Notes under the pieces: model-generated
Told to the model about the DNA's origin: nothing
Database searches by the model: none
What the model saw: the letters and a program-made list of their open reading frames with translations, nothing else
Made by a program: the position numbers and the translations under genes
In this document: piece after piece, positions 18,034-24,614 of the stretch
Numbering within the stretch: position 1 is the first letter of the stretch
Layout: each line of letters starts with the position of its first letter
Origin: a virus
Direction: 5' to 3' (one strand)
DNA: 41,563 nt
Virus record (IMG/VR): IMGVR_UViG_3300042562_003535
Span: 1 to 41,563 of that record

Positions 18034-18702
18034 ATGGCTCACAATTCATCAGTCAACCTAGATATCTCTAACCTATCGGTTGGATTTAGCATTGGTGGTG
18101 GTACCACCAAAAGAACTGTCACACATAATGGTAGTGGAGATTTCACTCTCACCAACCAATTTGCTGGTGCAGGCGTTTATACATTCCCAAATAGAGCAGC
18201 AGATACCTTAATAGGTTTTGCAGATTACACCGCGAAGGGGGTTATCCTTGTCGGCACAGGAGTAGGTACTTTTACCCCTTTGACTGTTGGAACAGATAAT
18301 TTTGTTTTAACAGCCGACTCTTCTCAAACTTCAGGTATTAAATGGGCAGCTTCATCGGGTGGCAGTGGTGGTGTTACCTCCTGGGTAGACGTCACAGGCA
18401 CTTCTCAAGCAATAGCTGTTAATACCGGCTATATCGCTGATAATGCCTCTTTATGCACTCTGACCCTTCCAACAACAGCAGCACAAGGAACAGTTTTCAG
18501 AATAGCTGGAAATGGTGCAGGTGGTTGGTTATTGGCACAAAACGCATCCCAAACAGTTAAATTTGGAAATGTGGCAACAACTGCTGGAGTTGGGGGAAGC
18601 CTAGCTTCGACAGATTCTGGAGATGCTTTAGAGTGCCTTTGCGTAGTTGCCAATACGACATGGAGAGTTCTAAGTTCAGTCGGAAACTTGACCGTCGTAT
18701 AA
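18034..18702 (+). CDS. Tail fibre-like protein
   Basis: A beta-rich protein of 222 aa. The middle ([28 protein letters not shown]) is a repeat unit common in phage and bacterial fibres. The C-terminal 100 residues ([55 protein letters not shown]) recur in the fibre gene at 38609-39313, so the two carry a shared tip domain. It is probably a host-binding fibre. Site: AAGAGGGAT. Confidence 0.65.
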   Translation: MAHNSSVNLDISNLSVGFSIGGGTTKRTVTHNGSGDFTLTNQFAGAGVYTFPNRAADTLIGFADYTAKGVILVGTGVGTFTPLTVGTDNFVLTADSSQTSGIKWAASSGGSGGVTSWVDVTGTSQAIAVNTGYIADNASLCTLTLPTTAAQGTVFRIAGNGAGGWLLAQNASQTVKFGNVATTAGVGGSLASTDSGDALECLCVVANTTWRVLSSVGNLTVV

Positions 18703-18735
18703 ACTCGTGTTTGAAATATTTTAAAGGAGAAATTG

Positions 18736-19035
18736 ATGAGCAGTAGATATGCAGTCATAGATCAAAATAATGTGGTTACCAATGTCATTATGTGGGATGG
18801 AGTGACTCAATGGAAACCGCCAGCAGGTTACGTGGTAAAAGAAACCCAGGAAGCTGCAATGGGAGATATCTGGATGGAAAACTTACAGGATTATGTAAGA
18901 CCTCTTTCTATTATGAAACCTCCTGAGGATGATACCAGCAAAGCTGAGAGAGAAGCCGCCTATAACGAAGCTAAAGCACGGTTAGCAGCAAGTATTTTAT
19001 CTGTAAATTTACAAGGAGCGTTAGAGTCCTTCTAA
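18736..19035 (+). CDS. Fibre-associated small protein
   Basis: A protein of 99 aa from ATG 18736, eight bases after AAAGGAG. The first 60 residues (SSRYAVIDQNNVVTNVIMWDGVTQWKPPAGYVV, then GDIWMENLQDYVRP) match the common small domain of phage tail fibre accessory and assembly proteins. The rest is a charged helix with KAEREAAYNEAKARLAAS. It lies between fibre genes and may help fold them. Confidence 0.6.
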   Translation: MSSRYAVIDQNNVVTNVIMWDGVTQWKPPAGYVVKETQEAAMGDIWMENLQDYVRPLSIMKPPEDDTSKAEREAAYNEAKARLAASILSVNLQGALESF

Positions 19036-19051
19036 CGAATAAGGAGTACTT

Positions 19052-19927
19052 GTGGCCACAAATAATGCTATAAACGGTTCCATTAAGATCACAACTTATA
19101 CTTCTAGTTCTGGAACATGGACAAAGGACTCTCGTACGAAGTGGATAGAAGTATTTTTATGGGGCGGAGGTGGTGGTGGAGCTTCCGGAAGAAAAGGAAC
19201 TAGCGCTTCATCTTCCGGAGGTGGCGGTGGTGGTTCTGGAGGCTCAGGATATTTTGCAGCTCCTTCTTCATTTTTTGGATCCACAGAGTCTTATACAATT
19301 GGAGCTAGCGCTGGTGGAGCAGTAGCCCAAACCGTAGATGCGACAAATGGTAATAATGGAACTACCGGAGGTAATACAACATTTGGAAATATGATAGCTG
19401 TTGGTGGAGGTGCGGGCCAAGGCGGAGGAACTTCATCAGGTATCAATGGTGTCGGTGGAGGATTAAACACTTCGTATGCTATTTCCTCCGTTGTAACTAA
19501 TCCTGGTGGTGCTGGAAGAAATACCGCAGGAGATACAACAGCAGCAGTAATTACTTTTTCACCTACAGGAGGTGGCGGTGGAGGCGGGGGCGATACTGTT
19601 ACTGCAAGATCTGGAGGAGCTGGTGGTGCAATTACTAATTCAAATGGTGTTACTTACGTAGCCGGCGGAACCGCTGGCATAGAAACAGGCACGCTAAATG
19701 GAGGTAATGGAAATCCTTCTGTGACTAGTGGTGGGTTAATTTGTGGTGGTTCTGCTGGCGGAGGCGGGGGTGGGGCAAAAGCTGGAACGACAGGTGGAAC
19801 TGGCGGAAATGGAGGTAATCCTGGAGGTGCTGGTGGTGGCGGAGGCGGTGGAATATCCGCACAAGCCAATTCAGGAGCTGGTGGTGCGGGCTCCGCTGGT
19901 AAAATAATAGTCATCGAGCACTTCTAA
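19052..19927 (+). CDS. Glycine-rich tail fibre/adhesin protein 1
   Basis: A protein of 291 aa that starts at GTG 19052, chosen by AAGGAG six bases upstream. The opening SGTWTKDSRTKWIEVFLWGGG leads into long glycine-rich runs (GGGGGGSGGSG and GGGGGGGGG types) separated by short loops, ending GKIIVIEHF. Such blocks can form packed polyglycine-II helices, as in the gp38 adhesin of phage S16, where loops between glycine stretches bind the receptor. The paralogue that follows shares both ends. Confidence 0.65.
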   Translation: MATNNAINGSIKITTYTSSSGTWTKDSRTKWIEVFLWGGGGGGASGRKGTSASSSGGGGGGSGGSGYFAAPSSFFGSTESYTIGASAGGAVAQTVDATNGNNGTTGGNTTFGNMIAVGGGAGQGGGTSSGINGVGGGLNTSYAISSVVTNPGGAGRNTAGDTTAAVITFSPTGGGGGGGGDTVTARSGGAGGAITNSNGVTYVAGGTAGIETGTLNGGNGNPSVTSGGLICGGSAGGGGGGAKAGTTGGTGGNGGNPGGAGGGGGGGISAQANSGAGGAGSAGKIIVIEHF

Positions 19928-19939
19928 AAAGGGGTAAAT

Positions 19940-20812
19940 ATGGTTTTACGCAATAGTATAAATGGTTCAACTAAAGTCTCTACCTTTACTTCTTCTGGAA
20001 CATGGACCAAGGACTCTCGTACCCAGTGGGTTGAAGTATTTTTATGGGGTGGAGGCGCTGGCGGGGGTTCTGGGAGAAAAGGATCTTCTACAGTATCTTC
20101 AGGTGGGGGAGGAGGAGGTTCTGGAGGAGCAGGATACTATACGATTCCTGCTTCTTTTTTTGGTGATACCGAATCATATTCAGTGGGAGCATCTGCAAAT
20201 GGTGGTGTAGCACAAACCACAGATAACACAAACGGTAATGCTGGAACATCGGGGAATAATACAACATTTGGAAATTTGATAAGTGCTGGTGGAAATCCTG
20301 GAAATGCAGGGACAACTACTAACACTTCCGCTTCTTCTGGTGGTAATTTATTCACTGAATTTGCTCCTTCGATTGCTGCTAGCACGGGTACTGGTGGAAC
20401 TATAGCTTCATCAACTAGCGTACAAGCAGTAGTAGGTAATATATTACCTACTGGAGGGGGCGGTGGTGGTGGCGGAGATACGGGCACTGCAAGATCTGGG
20501 GGATCCGGCGGTAATATTACAAATGCAAATTCTATTGTGAAGATAACCGGTGGGTCCGGAGGAATAGAAACAGGAACCCTAAACGGTGGTAATGGAAGTT
20601 CTGCTCTTACGACCGGAGGTTTAGTTAGTGGTGGTACTGGTGGTGGAGGCGGTGGCGGAGCAAAAGCTGGAACGACAGGAGGAATTGGCGGAAATGGAGG
20701 TTTCCCTGGTGGTGCCGGTAGTGGCGGTGGTGGCGGAATATCAGCTCAAGCCAATTCAGGAGCAGGTGGCATAGGTGCCGCCGGAAAAATAATTATTATT
20801 GAGCATTTTTAA
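19940..20812 (+). CDS. Glycine-rich tail fibre/adhesin protein 2
   Basis: A protein of 290 aa and a tandem paralogue of the previous gene. The N-terminus (SGTWTKDSRTQWVEVFLWGGG), several glycine blocks and the end (GKIIIIEHF) are nearly the same, while the loops between blocks differ (for example FAPSIAASTGTGGTIASS here). The pattern of a constant frame with varied loops suggests alternative receptor-binding tips. Site GGGGT upstream; 12 nt separate the two genes. Confidence 0.65.
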   Translation: MVLRNSINGSTKVSTFTSSGTWTKDSRTQWVEVFLWGGGAGGGSGRKGSSTVSSGGGGGGSGGAGYYTIPASFFGDTESYSVGASANGGVAQTTDNTNGNAGTSGNNTTFGNLISAGGNPGNAGTTTNTSASSGGNLFTEFAPSIAASTGTGGTIASSTSVQAVVGNILPTGGGGGGGGDTGTARSGGSGGNITNANSIVKITGGSGGIETGTLNGGNGSSALTTGGLVSGGTGGGGGGGAKAGTTGGIGGNGGFPGGAGSGGGGGISAQANSGAGGIGAAGKIIIIEHF

Positions 20813-21052
20813 TCACATTGAGGTCTAGATGAAATAATAAATAATTAGACAAAACAAATTTATTGAAAAATTAAAGGTAACCAAATTTTTGGGAAATTAT
20901 GCATTTTATAAAAAATCAGCAATTAAATTTATTTAATAAACTTAATTAAAAAACTGATTACTGAATAGTTGAAAACACCAACAGTCATTCAACTATATTA
21001 TTTACAACTTTGTCTATAAATTAAATCCTAGGCCCTGTGAGGAGAAGAATTC
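20813..21052 (+). promoter_or_regulatory. AT-rich gap with a 9-bp inverted repeat
   Basis: This 240-nt gap is very AT-rich and has no gene. ATAGTTGAA (20965-20973) pairs with TTCAACTAT (20988-20996) over a 14-nt loop. GGAGAAG precedes the next start. It breaks the otherwise dense fibre operon, so it may hold a promoter or mark a join where a fibre cassette was acquired. Confidence 0.4.
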
Positions 21053-21721
21053 ATGGCAACAAACAATTCTGAGAATAATACGCTCTATAAAGCTAAAATT
21101 ATTTCTTCAGCCACCGTCAACCAACCAACAGTGTCTAGTGATGTTTGGTATCAACTCTCTATAGCTACAAGTCGTTCTTACGCAATAGGAGTGGATTTTT
21201 CCGATTCTAATAGACTAAAAATCACCCATGCAGCAAGCGGAACGATTGATCCTTCCTCTGGAAGCACAATTTTAACAGCCGACCCCACAACAGGGAATAT
21301 TTGGTTTTCTGGAATATCGTTTAATTCAGGAACAAACATCCTGTCAAATTTTTCAGAAGGCACATTCACCCCGACTTTGACTGGGGCAACCACAGCGGGC
21401 TCTGGGGTTTATTTTTTTCAATTTGGCTACTACCAACGAATAGGAAATACTTGCCATATTGTTTACAATTCATCCACCCAATCTAATTCTGGAACTGGAC
21501 TAGTCAATATTGGAGGGCTTCCGTTCACAGTAAGGAATGATGGTTTAGGAGTAGGGCAGACAACTGCTGGTTTATATAGGGTGGTAACCAATCAATTGGT
21601 TGAAAGCATCCAAGCTCAAATCGCATCGACAGTATGCCGTGCCTATGCTTACAACGCAACTGCTCAAGATTCTGTAGCCGGCAATGTTGGTTATCAATTT
21701 ATGATGAGTTATTTTATCTAG
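21053..21721 (+). CDS. Tail fibre protein
   Basis: A beta-rich protein of 222 aa. Residues of about 104-160 (FSEGTFTPTLTGATTAGSG, then QFGYYQRIGNTCHIVYN) are the common fibre tip unit EGTFTPTLTG followed by a Y-x-R-IG motif. The first 80 residues (VWYQLSIATSRSYAIGVDFSDSNRLKI, DPTTGNIWFSG) resemble segments placed before self-associating fibre regions. Likely a host-recognition protein. Start ATG 21053 after GAGGAGAAG. Confidence 0.65.
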   Translation: MATNNSENNTLYKAKIISSATVNQPTVSSDVWYQLSIATSRSYAIGVDFSDSNRLKITHAASGTIDPSSGSTILTADPTTGNIWFSGISFNSGTNILSNFSEGTFTPTLTGATTAGSGVYFFQFGYYQRIGNTCHIVYNSSTQSNSGTGLVNIGGLPFTVRNDGLGVGQTTAGLYRVVTNQLVESIQAQIASTVCRAYAYNATAQDSVAGNVGYQFMMSYFI

Positions 21722-21731
21722 GAGAAAAAAA

Positions 21732-22175
21732 ATGAACTACTATGAAGCTCAAGAATTTTTTAAAAGCATTTACCCTGGCAAGCAAATCTCGTTTGATTTC
21801 GATGCGAAATGTTACGGATCGTTAGAAATCGTTCACACTGATGGGTCGCCAAATATTTTACATCACATCGAATCAACTAAAATTTTAGTTTCTGTGGAAG
21901 GGATGGATCCTTTTTATACACCCATTGTTCCCCATCGAACATTAGTCACTTGGCAGGCTGTAAAAGGATTTATCAACTCTCACACAGATGTTGCAATCCC
22001 CCCTGCAAACCTAGAAACACTTGCTACTTTAAAAAATAATGCCGACCCTAATTATCAAGTTTGCTTAAATGAACATGCCTTAATGTCCGGGCTAACACCC
22101 GAACAAATAGACAGCAAAGTCATAAGTTATGATTTAAAAATGAAAGAAAAATTAGCGATAGCTTCAATCCAATAG
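21732..22175 (+). CDS. Hypothetical protein at end of tail cluster
   Basis: A protein of 147 aa not recognised. It has an N-terminal helix (YYEAQEFFKSIYPGKQ), a beta-rich middle (LEIVHTDGSPNILHHIES, PIVPHRTLVTW), and a C-terminal 42 residues (PNYQVCLNEHALMSGLTPEQ and a charged end). These last 42 codons and the stop are repeated downstream in the 445-bp tandem duplication. The site GGAG is directly upstream. A fibre chaperone role is a guess from position. Confidence 0.58.
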   Translation: MNYYEAQEFFKSIYPGKQISFDFDAKCYGSLEIVHTDGSPNILHHIESTKILVSVEGMDPFYTPIVPHRTLVTWQAVKGFINSHTDVAIPPANLETLATLKNNADPNYQVCLNEHALMSGLTPEQIDSKVISYDLKMKEKLAIASIQ

Positions 22176-22231
22176 AATAAAGTATGAAACCGATATCAGG
22201 TCAGAATATATAAGTTAATGAAAATAATATG

Positions 22232-22424
22232 GTTGGGTTTCTGGTTTTCCATTTTAACACATAAATGGTTTACCAGAAAACCAACCATCCATCTGGAAAT
22301 CTTCTAAACCAGCCAACATACCAATAAACCACTGAACTGGACATCCAGAAAACCAAACAACCAAATGACACTCCTCCTATCCATCCAGCTGGATGTCCAG
22401 AAAATAAGCCATCCAGTTTTGGAT
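22232..22424 (+). repeat. CCA/TGG short-unit repeat tract, copy in unit 1
   Basis: Dense short units such as CCAACCATCCATCTGG, AAACCAGCCAACATACCA and CCATCCAGCTGGATGTCCAG. The same type lies in unit 2 (22677-22869) and at four other loci. No gene is supported here; a frame on the other strand gives only a tryptophan-rich product from the repeats. Confidence 0.65.
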
Positions 22425-22460
22425 TATAAATAATTTACTTTTTATAAAGGAATGCAGCAT

Positions 22461-22486
22461 TTCTCTTTCGTTTTAAAGAAAGAGAA
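22461..22486. repeat. Hairpin in unit 1 of the duplication
   Basis: TTCTCTTTC (22461-22469) and GAAAGAGAA (22478-22486) form a perfect 9-bp stem with loop GTTTTAAA. It is repeated at 22906-22931. No T-run follows on either strand, so it may act as a weak terminator or mRNA end. Confidence 0.5.
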
Positions 22487-22491
22487 GTGAG

Positions 22492-22620
22492 CCTAATTAT
22501 CAAATTTGCTTAAACGAACATGCCTTAATGTCTGGGCTAACACCTGAACAAATAGACAGCAAAGTCATAAGTTATGATTTAAAAATAAAAGAAAAATCAG
22601 CGATAGCTTCAGTTCAATAG
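22492..22620 (+). pseudogene. Detached 3' fragment of the hypothetical tail gene
   Basis: Forty-two codons plus TAG repeat the end of the 21732-22175 gene, with a few changes (V to I, M to I, L to S, I to V) and several silent ones. No start codon or ribosome binding site precedes it, and TAA lies in frame just upstream (22474-22476). It came from the tandem duplication. Confidence 0.75.
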
Positions 22621-22676
22621 AATAAAATAAGAAGCCGAAATCAAGGTCGAAATGGCTAAATTAATGAAAATAATAT

Positions 22677-22869
22677 GGTTGGATTCCTGGTTTTCCATTT
22701 AAACAGATAAATGGTATACCAGAAAACCAACCATCCATCTGGAAATCTTCTAAACCAGCCAACATACCAATATACCACTGATCTGGACATCCATAAAACC
22801 AGACAACCACCCGACATTCCTACTATCCATCCGGCTGGGTGTCCAGAAAATAAGCCATCCAGTTTTGGA
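22677..22869 (+). repeat. CCA/TGG short-unit repeat tract, copy in unit 2
   Basis: This is the unit 2 counterpart of 22232-22424, offset by 445 bases. It differs by single-base changes within the repeated units and no net gain or loss of units. Confidence 0.6.
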
Positions 22870-22905
22870 TACAAATAATTTATTTTTTATAACGGGAGGT
22901 AGCAT

Positions 22906-22931
22906 TTCTCTTTCGTTTTAAAGAAAGAGAA
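22906..22931. repeat. Hairpin in unit 2 of the duplication
   Basis: A second copy of the 9-bp stem TTCTCTTTC/GAAAGAGAA, 35 bases from the stop of the leftward small gene at 22966. It lies between convergent transcription units. Confidence 0.5.
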
Positions 22932-22965
22932 GTGAGCCTAATCAGAATGACTAGGCACCGGGCAC

Positions 22966-23136
22966 TTATTTTACATTCATTTTTTCTAGTACAATAGAAA
23001 GAATGAAATCATTCATGCTTTTGTCATTCTGAGCAGCCATAATCCTGATTGCTTTTCTCGTTTCAGGGGAGCATTCCAAAGTAATTCGAGCCCTTTTTGG
23101 CTTCTCAGGCAATTCTTTAACAGGTTTTTTAGCCAT
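22966..23136 (-). CDS. Small ribbon-helix-helix type DNA-binding protein
   Basis: A leftward frame of 56 aa starting MAKKPVKELPEKPKRARITL at 23136, with AAGGTAGG just upstream. After a basic N-terminus it reads RITLECSPETRKAIRIMAAQN, DKSMNDFILSIVLEKMN. This is the strand-helix-helix layout of CopG/Arc/ParG proteins, with the family-type turn before the second helix. It is divergent from parA across 163 nt. It is probably an autorepressor or a partition centre-binding partner of ParA. It is below the usual length cut for gene calling. Confidence 0.7.
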   Translation of the reverse strand: MAKKPVKELPEKPKRARITLECSPETRKAIRIMAAQNDKSMNDFILSIVLEKMNVK

Positions 23137-23299
23137 TACCTACCTTCTTCTTGTATCGATTTGCTATAACCATTATTGAGATGTTCCTCATCTTAGCAGT
23201 ATCATTGATTCCAGTAAATCATCAATTCACTGTTTACTTAAATAGGCGACTGGATTAGATTGGTGGCTTACGGACTCATTTAACCCAAGGACTCAATCA
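23137..23299 (+). promoter_or_regulatory. Divergent promoter/operator region between RHH gene and parA
   Basis: It separates two divergent starts. AGATG (about 23179) and CATCT form a short inverted repeat. A possible rightward promoter is TTTACT (23233-23238), 16 nt, TTAGAT (23255-23260). A reverse TGTTTAC box, the core of the downstream iterons, overlaps the -35. This would fit control by the RHH protein or by the initiator, but promoter calls by eye are uncertain. Confidence 0.4.
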
Positions 23300-24082
23300 A
23301 TGTTCAAAATAGCCATCTCCAATCAAAAAGGAGGATGCGGGAAAACGACCTCTAGCATCAACCTTGCGGCTGGTTTAGCTTATGCTGGCAAGAAAGTCTT
23401 ATTGATAGACTTAGACCCGCAAGGCAACTCCACAATAGGCCTCGGAATCAAAACGGAAAATCGTCAAACGATTGCTGAATTGCTTTGTCAAGAAGAATGC
23501 GAAGTCAAAGATATAGTGCAAGACACCTATATAGAAGGTCTTCATATTCTCCCCTCAGATGTCTCTTTAGCTGTAGCAGATGTTAAACTCGCTCAAATTC
23601 AAGCTAAAGAATTCGCTCTTCGTTCAAAACTAGTCGATCTCACCTACGATTATATAATCATTGATACCTCCCCTACATTTGGTACCCTTCTTACAAATGC
23701 TGTATTAGCAGCTGATTATATTATATTGCCTGTTGGGTTGGACTACTTCAACCTAGCTGGAATGCAGAATTTCATGGATACCATCAACCGAACAAATAAG
23801 AAAGTCGGTCAATTGGTCAATCATCGCGCTGAAATTCTCGGAGTCCTATTCACTTTCTTCAAAATGTCTACCAATCATTCGAAAAGAATCTACGATGCCA
23901 TTAATGATCTCTTCGGAGAGAAAGTATTTAATACACGAATTCCTGAAAACGTTAAATTGAAGGAATCACAAGAAGCAGCTAAAGCTATTTTCGATTTCGA
24001 TCCTAATTGCTCAAGCGCTAAAGCTTACCATGATTTTACAAACGAACTAATGGAAAGGTTGGGTGCATATGTCAGGAATTAG
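23300..24082 (+). CDS. parA: ParA-type partition ATPase
   Basis: A protein of 260 aa. The deviant Walker A KGGCGKTT (residues 10-17), the A' motif IDLDPQGN (36-43) and Walker B DYIIIDTSPTFG (117-128) are all intact. The late NHRAEILGVLFTFFKM block is also typical. It would move the replicon by ATP-dependent cycling on the nucleoid. Length and lack of an N-terminal HTH place it with chromosomal Soj-like and chlamydial plasmid pGP5-D-like ParA. A small partner gene follows with a 14-nt overlap, and a divergent RHH gene precedes it. Confidence 0.9.
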   Translation: MFKIAISNQKGGCGKTTSSINLAAGLAYAGKKVLLIDLDPQGNSTIGLGIKTENRQTIAELLCQEECEVKDIVQDTYIEGLHILPSDVSLAVADVKLAQIQAKEFALRSKLVDLTYDYIIIDTSPTFGTLLTNAVLAADYIILPVGLDYFNLAGMQNFMDTINRTNKKVGQLVNHRAEILGVLFTFFKMSTNHSKRIYDAINDLFGEKVFNTRIPENVKLKESQEAAKAIFDFDPNCSSAKAYHDFTNELMERLGAYVRN

Positions 24083-24569
24083 CGAAATCAAGAAAAAAGC
24101 CAAGTTATCTATTGATGAAATGTATGATAATCAATCGGTTGGGAAGATGGACAACCAGAAAGATGGTAAACCAGAAAGCAAACAAACAATCCAACCAGAA
24201 GTCCAACTAGAAAATAAGCCAGATTCCCAACCAGTTGGAAGCCCATCTTTCCAGGAAATAAGTCAATCGCTTAACAATAAAGCTGGCCACACAACAATCC
24301 AACAAAATGGAAAGCTGGAAACTAATCCGGATGTTAAACAAGAAACTCAAACAACCCGGCCAACAACCATATTTCCAACTACAAAACAGCAAACACAAAA
24401 AATTCCAACCTATAAAATGACCTTTAATTTGACTGAAGACATTTACAAAGCTTTCAATGATCTTTATGCAAATCGGATGTTGCAAGGACGTAAAACAGAA
24501 AAATCTGAAATGATCTGCGAGGCCATTCAGTGGCTCATCAAAATGGAAGATGAACAACAAACAAAATAA
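24069..24569 (+). CDS. Putative ParA partner with repeat-derived linker and C-terminal DNA-binding segment
   Basis: A protein of 166 aa from ATG 24069 (GTG 24063 is also possible), overlapping parA. Residues of about 1-20 are a basic helix that could stimulate ParA. Residues of about 22-110 are a low-complexity Gln/Pro/Lys linker (QPEVQLENKPDSQPVG) encoded by the CCA-type short repeats. The last 50 residues (YKMTFNLTEDIYKAFNDLYANRM, EKSEMICEAIQWLIKM) look like a strand-helix-helix DNA-binding end. The position recalls pGP6-D of chlamydial plasmids, but I cannot show homology. Confidence 0.6.
   Translation: MSGISEIKKKAKLSIDEMYDNQSVGKMDNQKDGKPESKQTIQPEVQLENKPDSQPVGSPSFQEISQSLNNKAGHTTIQQNGKLETNPDVKQETQTTRPTTIFPTTKQQTQKIPTYKMTFNLTEDIYKAFNDLYANRMLQGRKTEKSEMICEAIQWLIKMEDEQQTK
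24129..24395 (+). repeat. CCA/TGG short-unit repeat inside the ParA partner gene
   Basis: The linker-coding DNA is built of units such as ACAACCAGAAAGATGG, AATCCAACCAGAAGTCC, CTAGAAAATAAGCCAG and CCAACCAGTTGG. The element CAGAAAATAAGCCAT also occurs in the noncoding tracts near 22392 and 22844. The reading frame stays open throughout. Confidence 0.6.
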
Positions 24570-24614
24570 CAGAGAAATAGTTGGCTTTGAATAGAAGTCT
24601 GACGGGGACCGAGC

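Larger units (their letters stand above)
22047..22936 (+). repeat. 445-bp tandem duplication
   Basis: Unit 1 is 22047-22491 and unit 2 is 22492-22936. A third start (CCTAAT) follows at 22937. Each unit begins with the last 42 codons of the preceding gene and continues through a CCA-rich tract and a hairpin, ending GTGAG. The period is the same at both ends, so there is no net length change, and the copies differ by scattered substitutions. The join is in GAGCCTAAT. The 790-nt gap 22176-22965 is explained mainly by this repeat. Confidence 0.85.

Noticed and set aside
19052-20812. Diversity-generating retroelement target
   Set aside because: The paired variable adhesins suggested it, but no reverse transcriptase or template repeat with adenine-specific changes is visible in the window.
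22656-22874. Leftward frame of 72 residues, rich in tryptophan
   Set aside because: It is made entirely by TGG units of the short repeat on the reverse strand, with no ribosome binding site. Unit 1 has no matching frame of the same kind.
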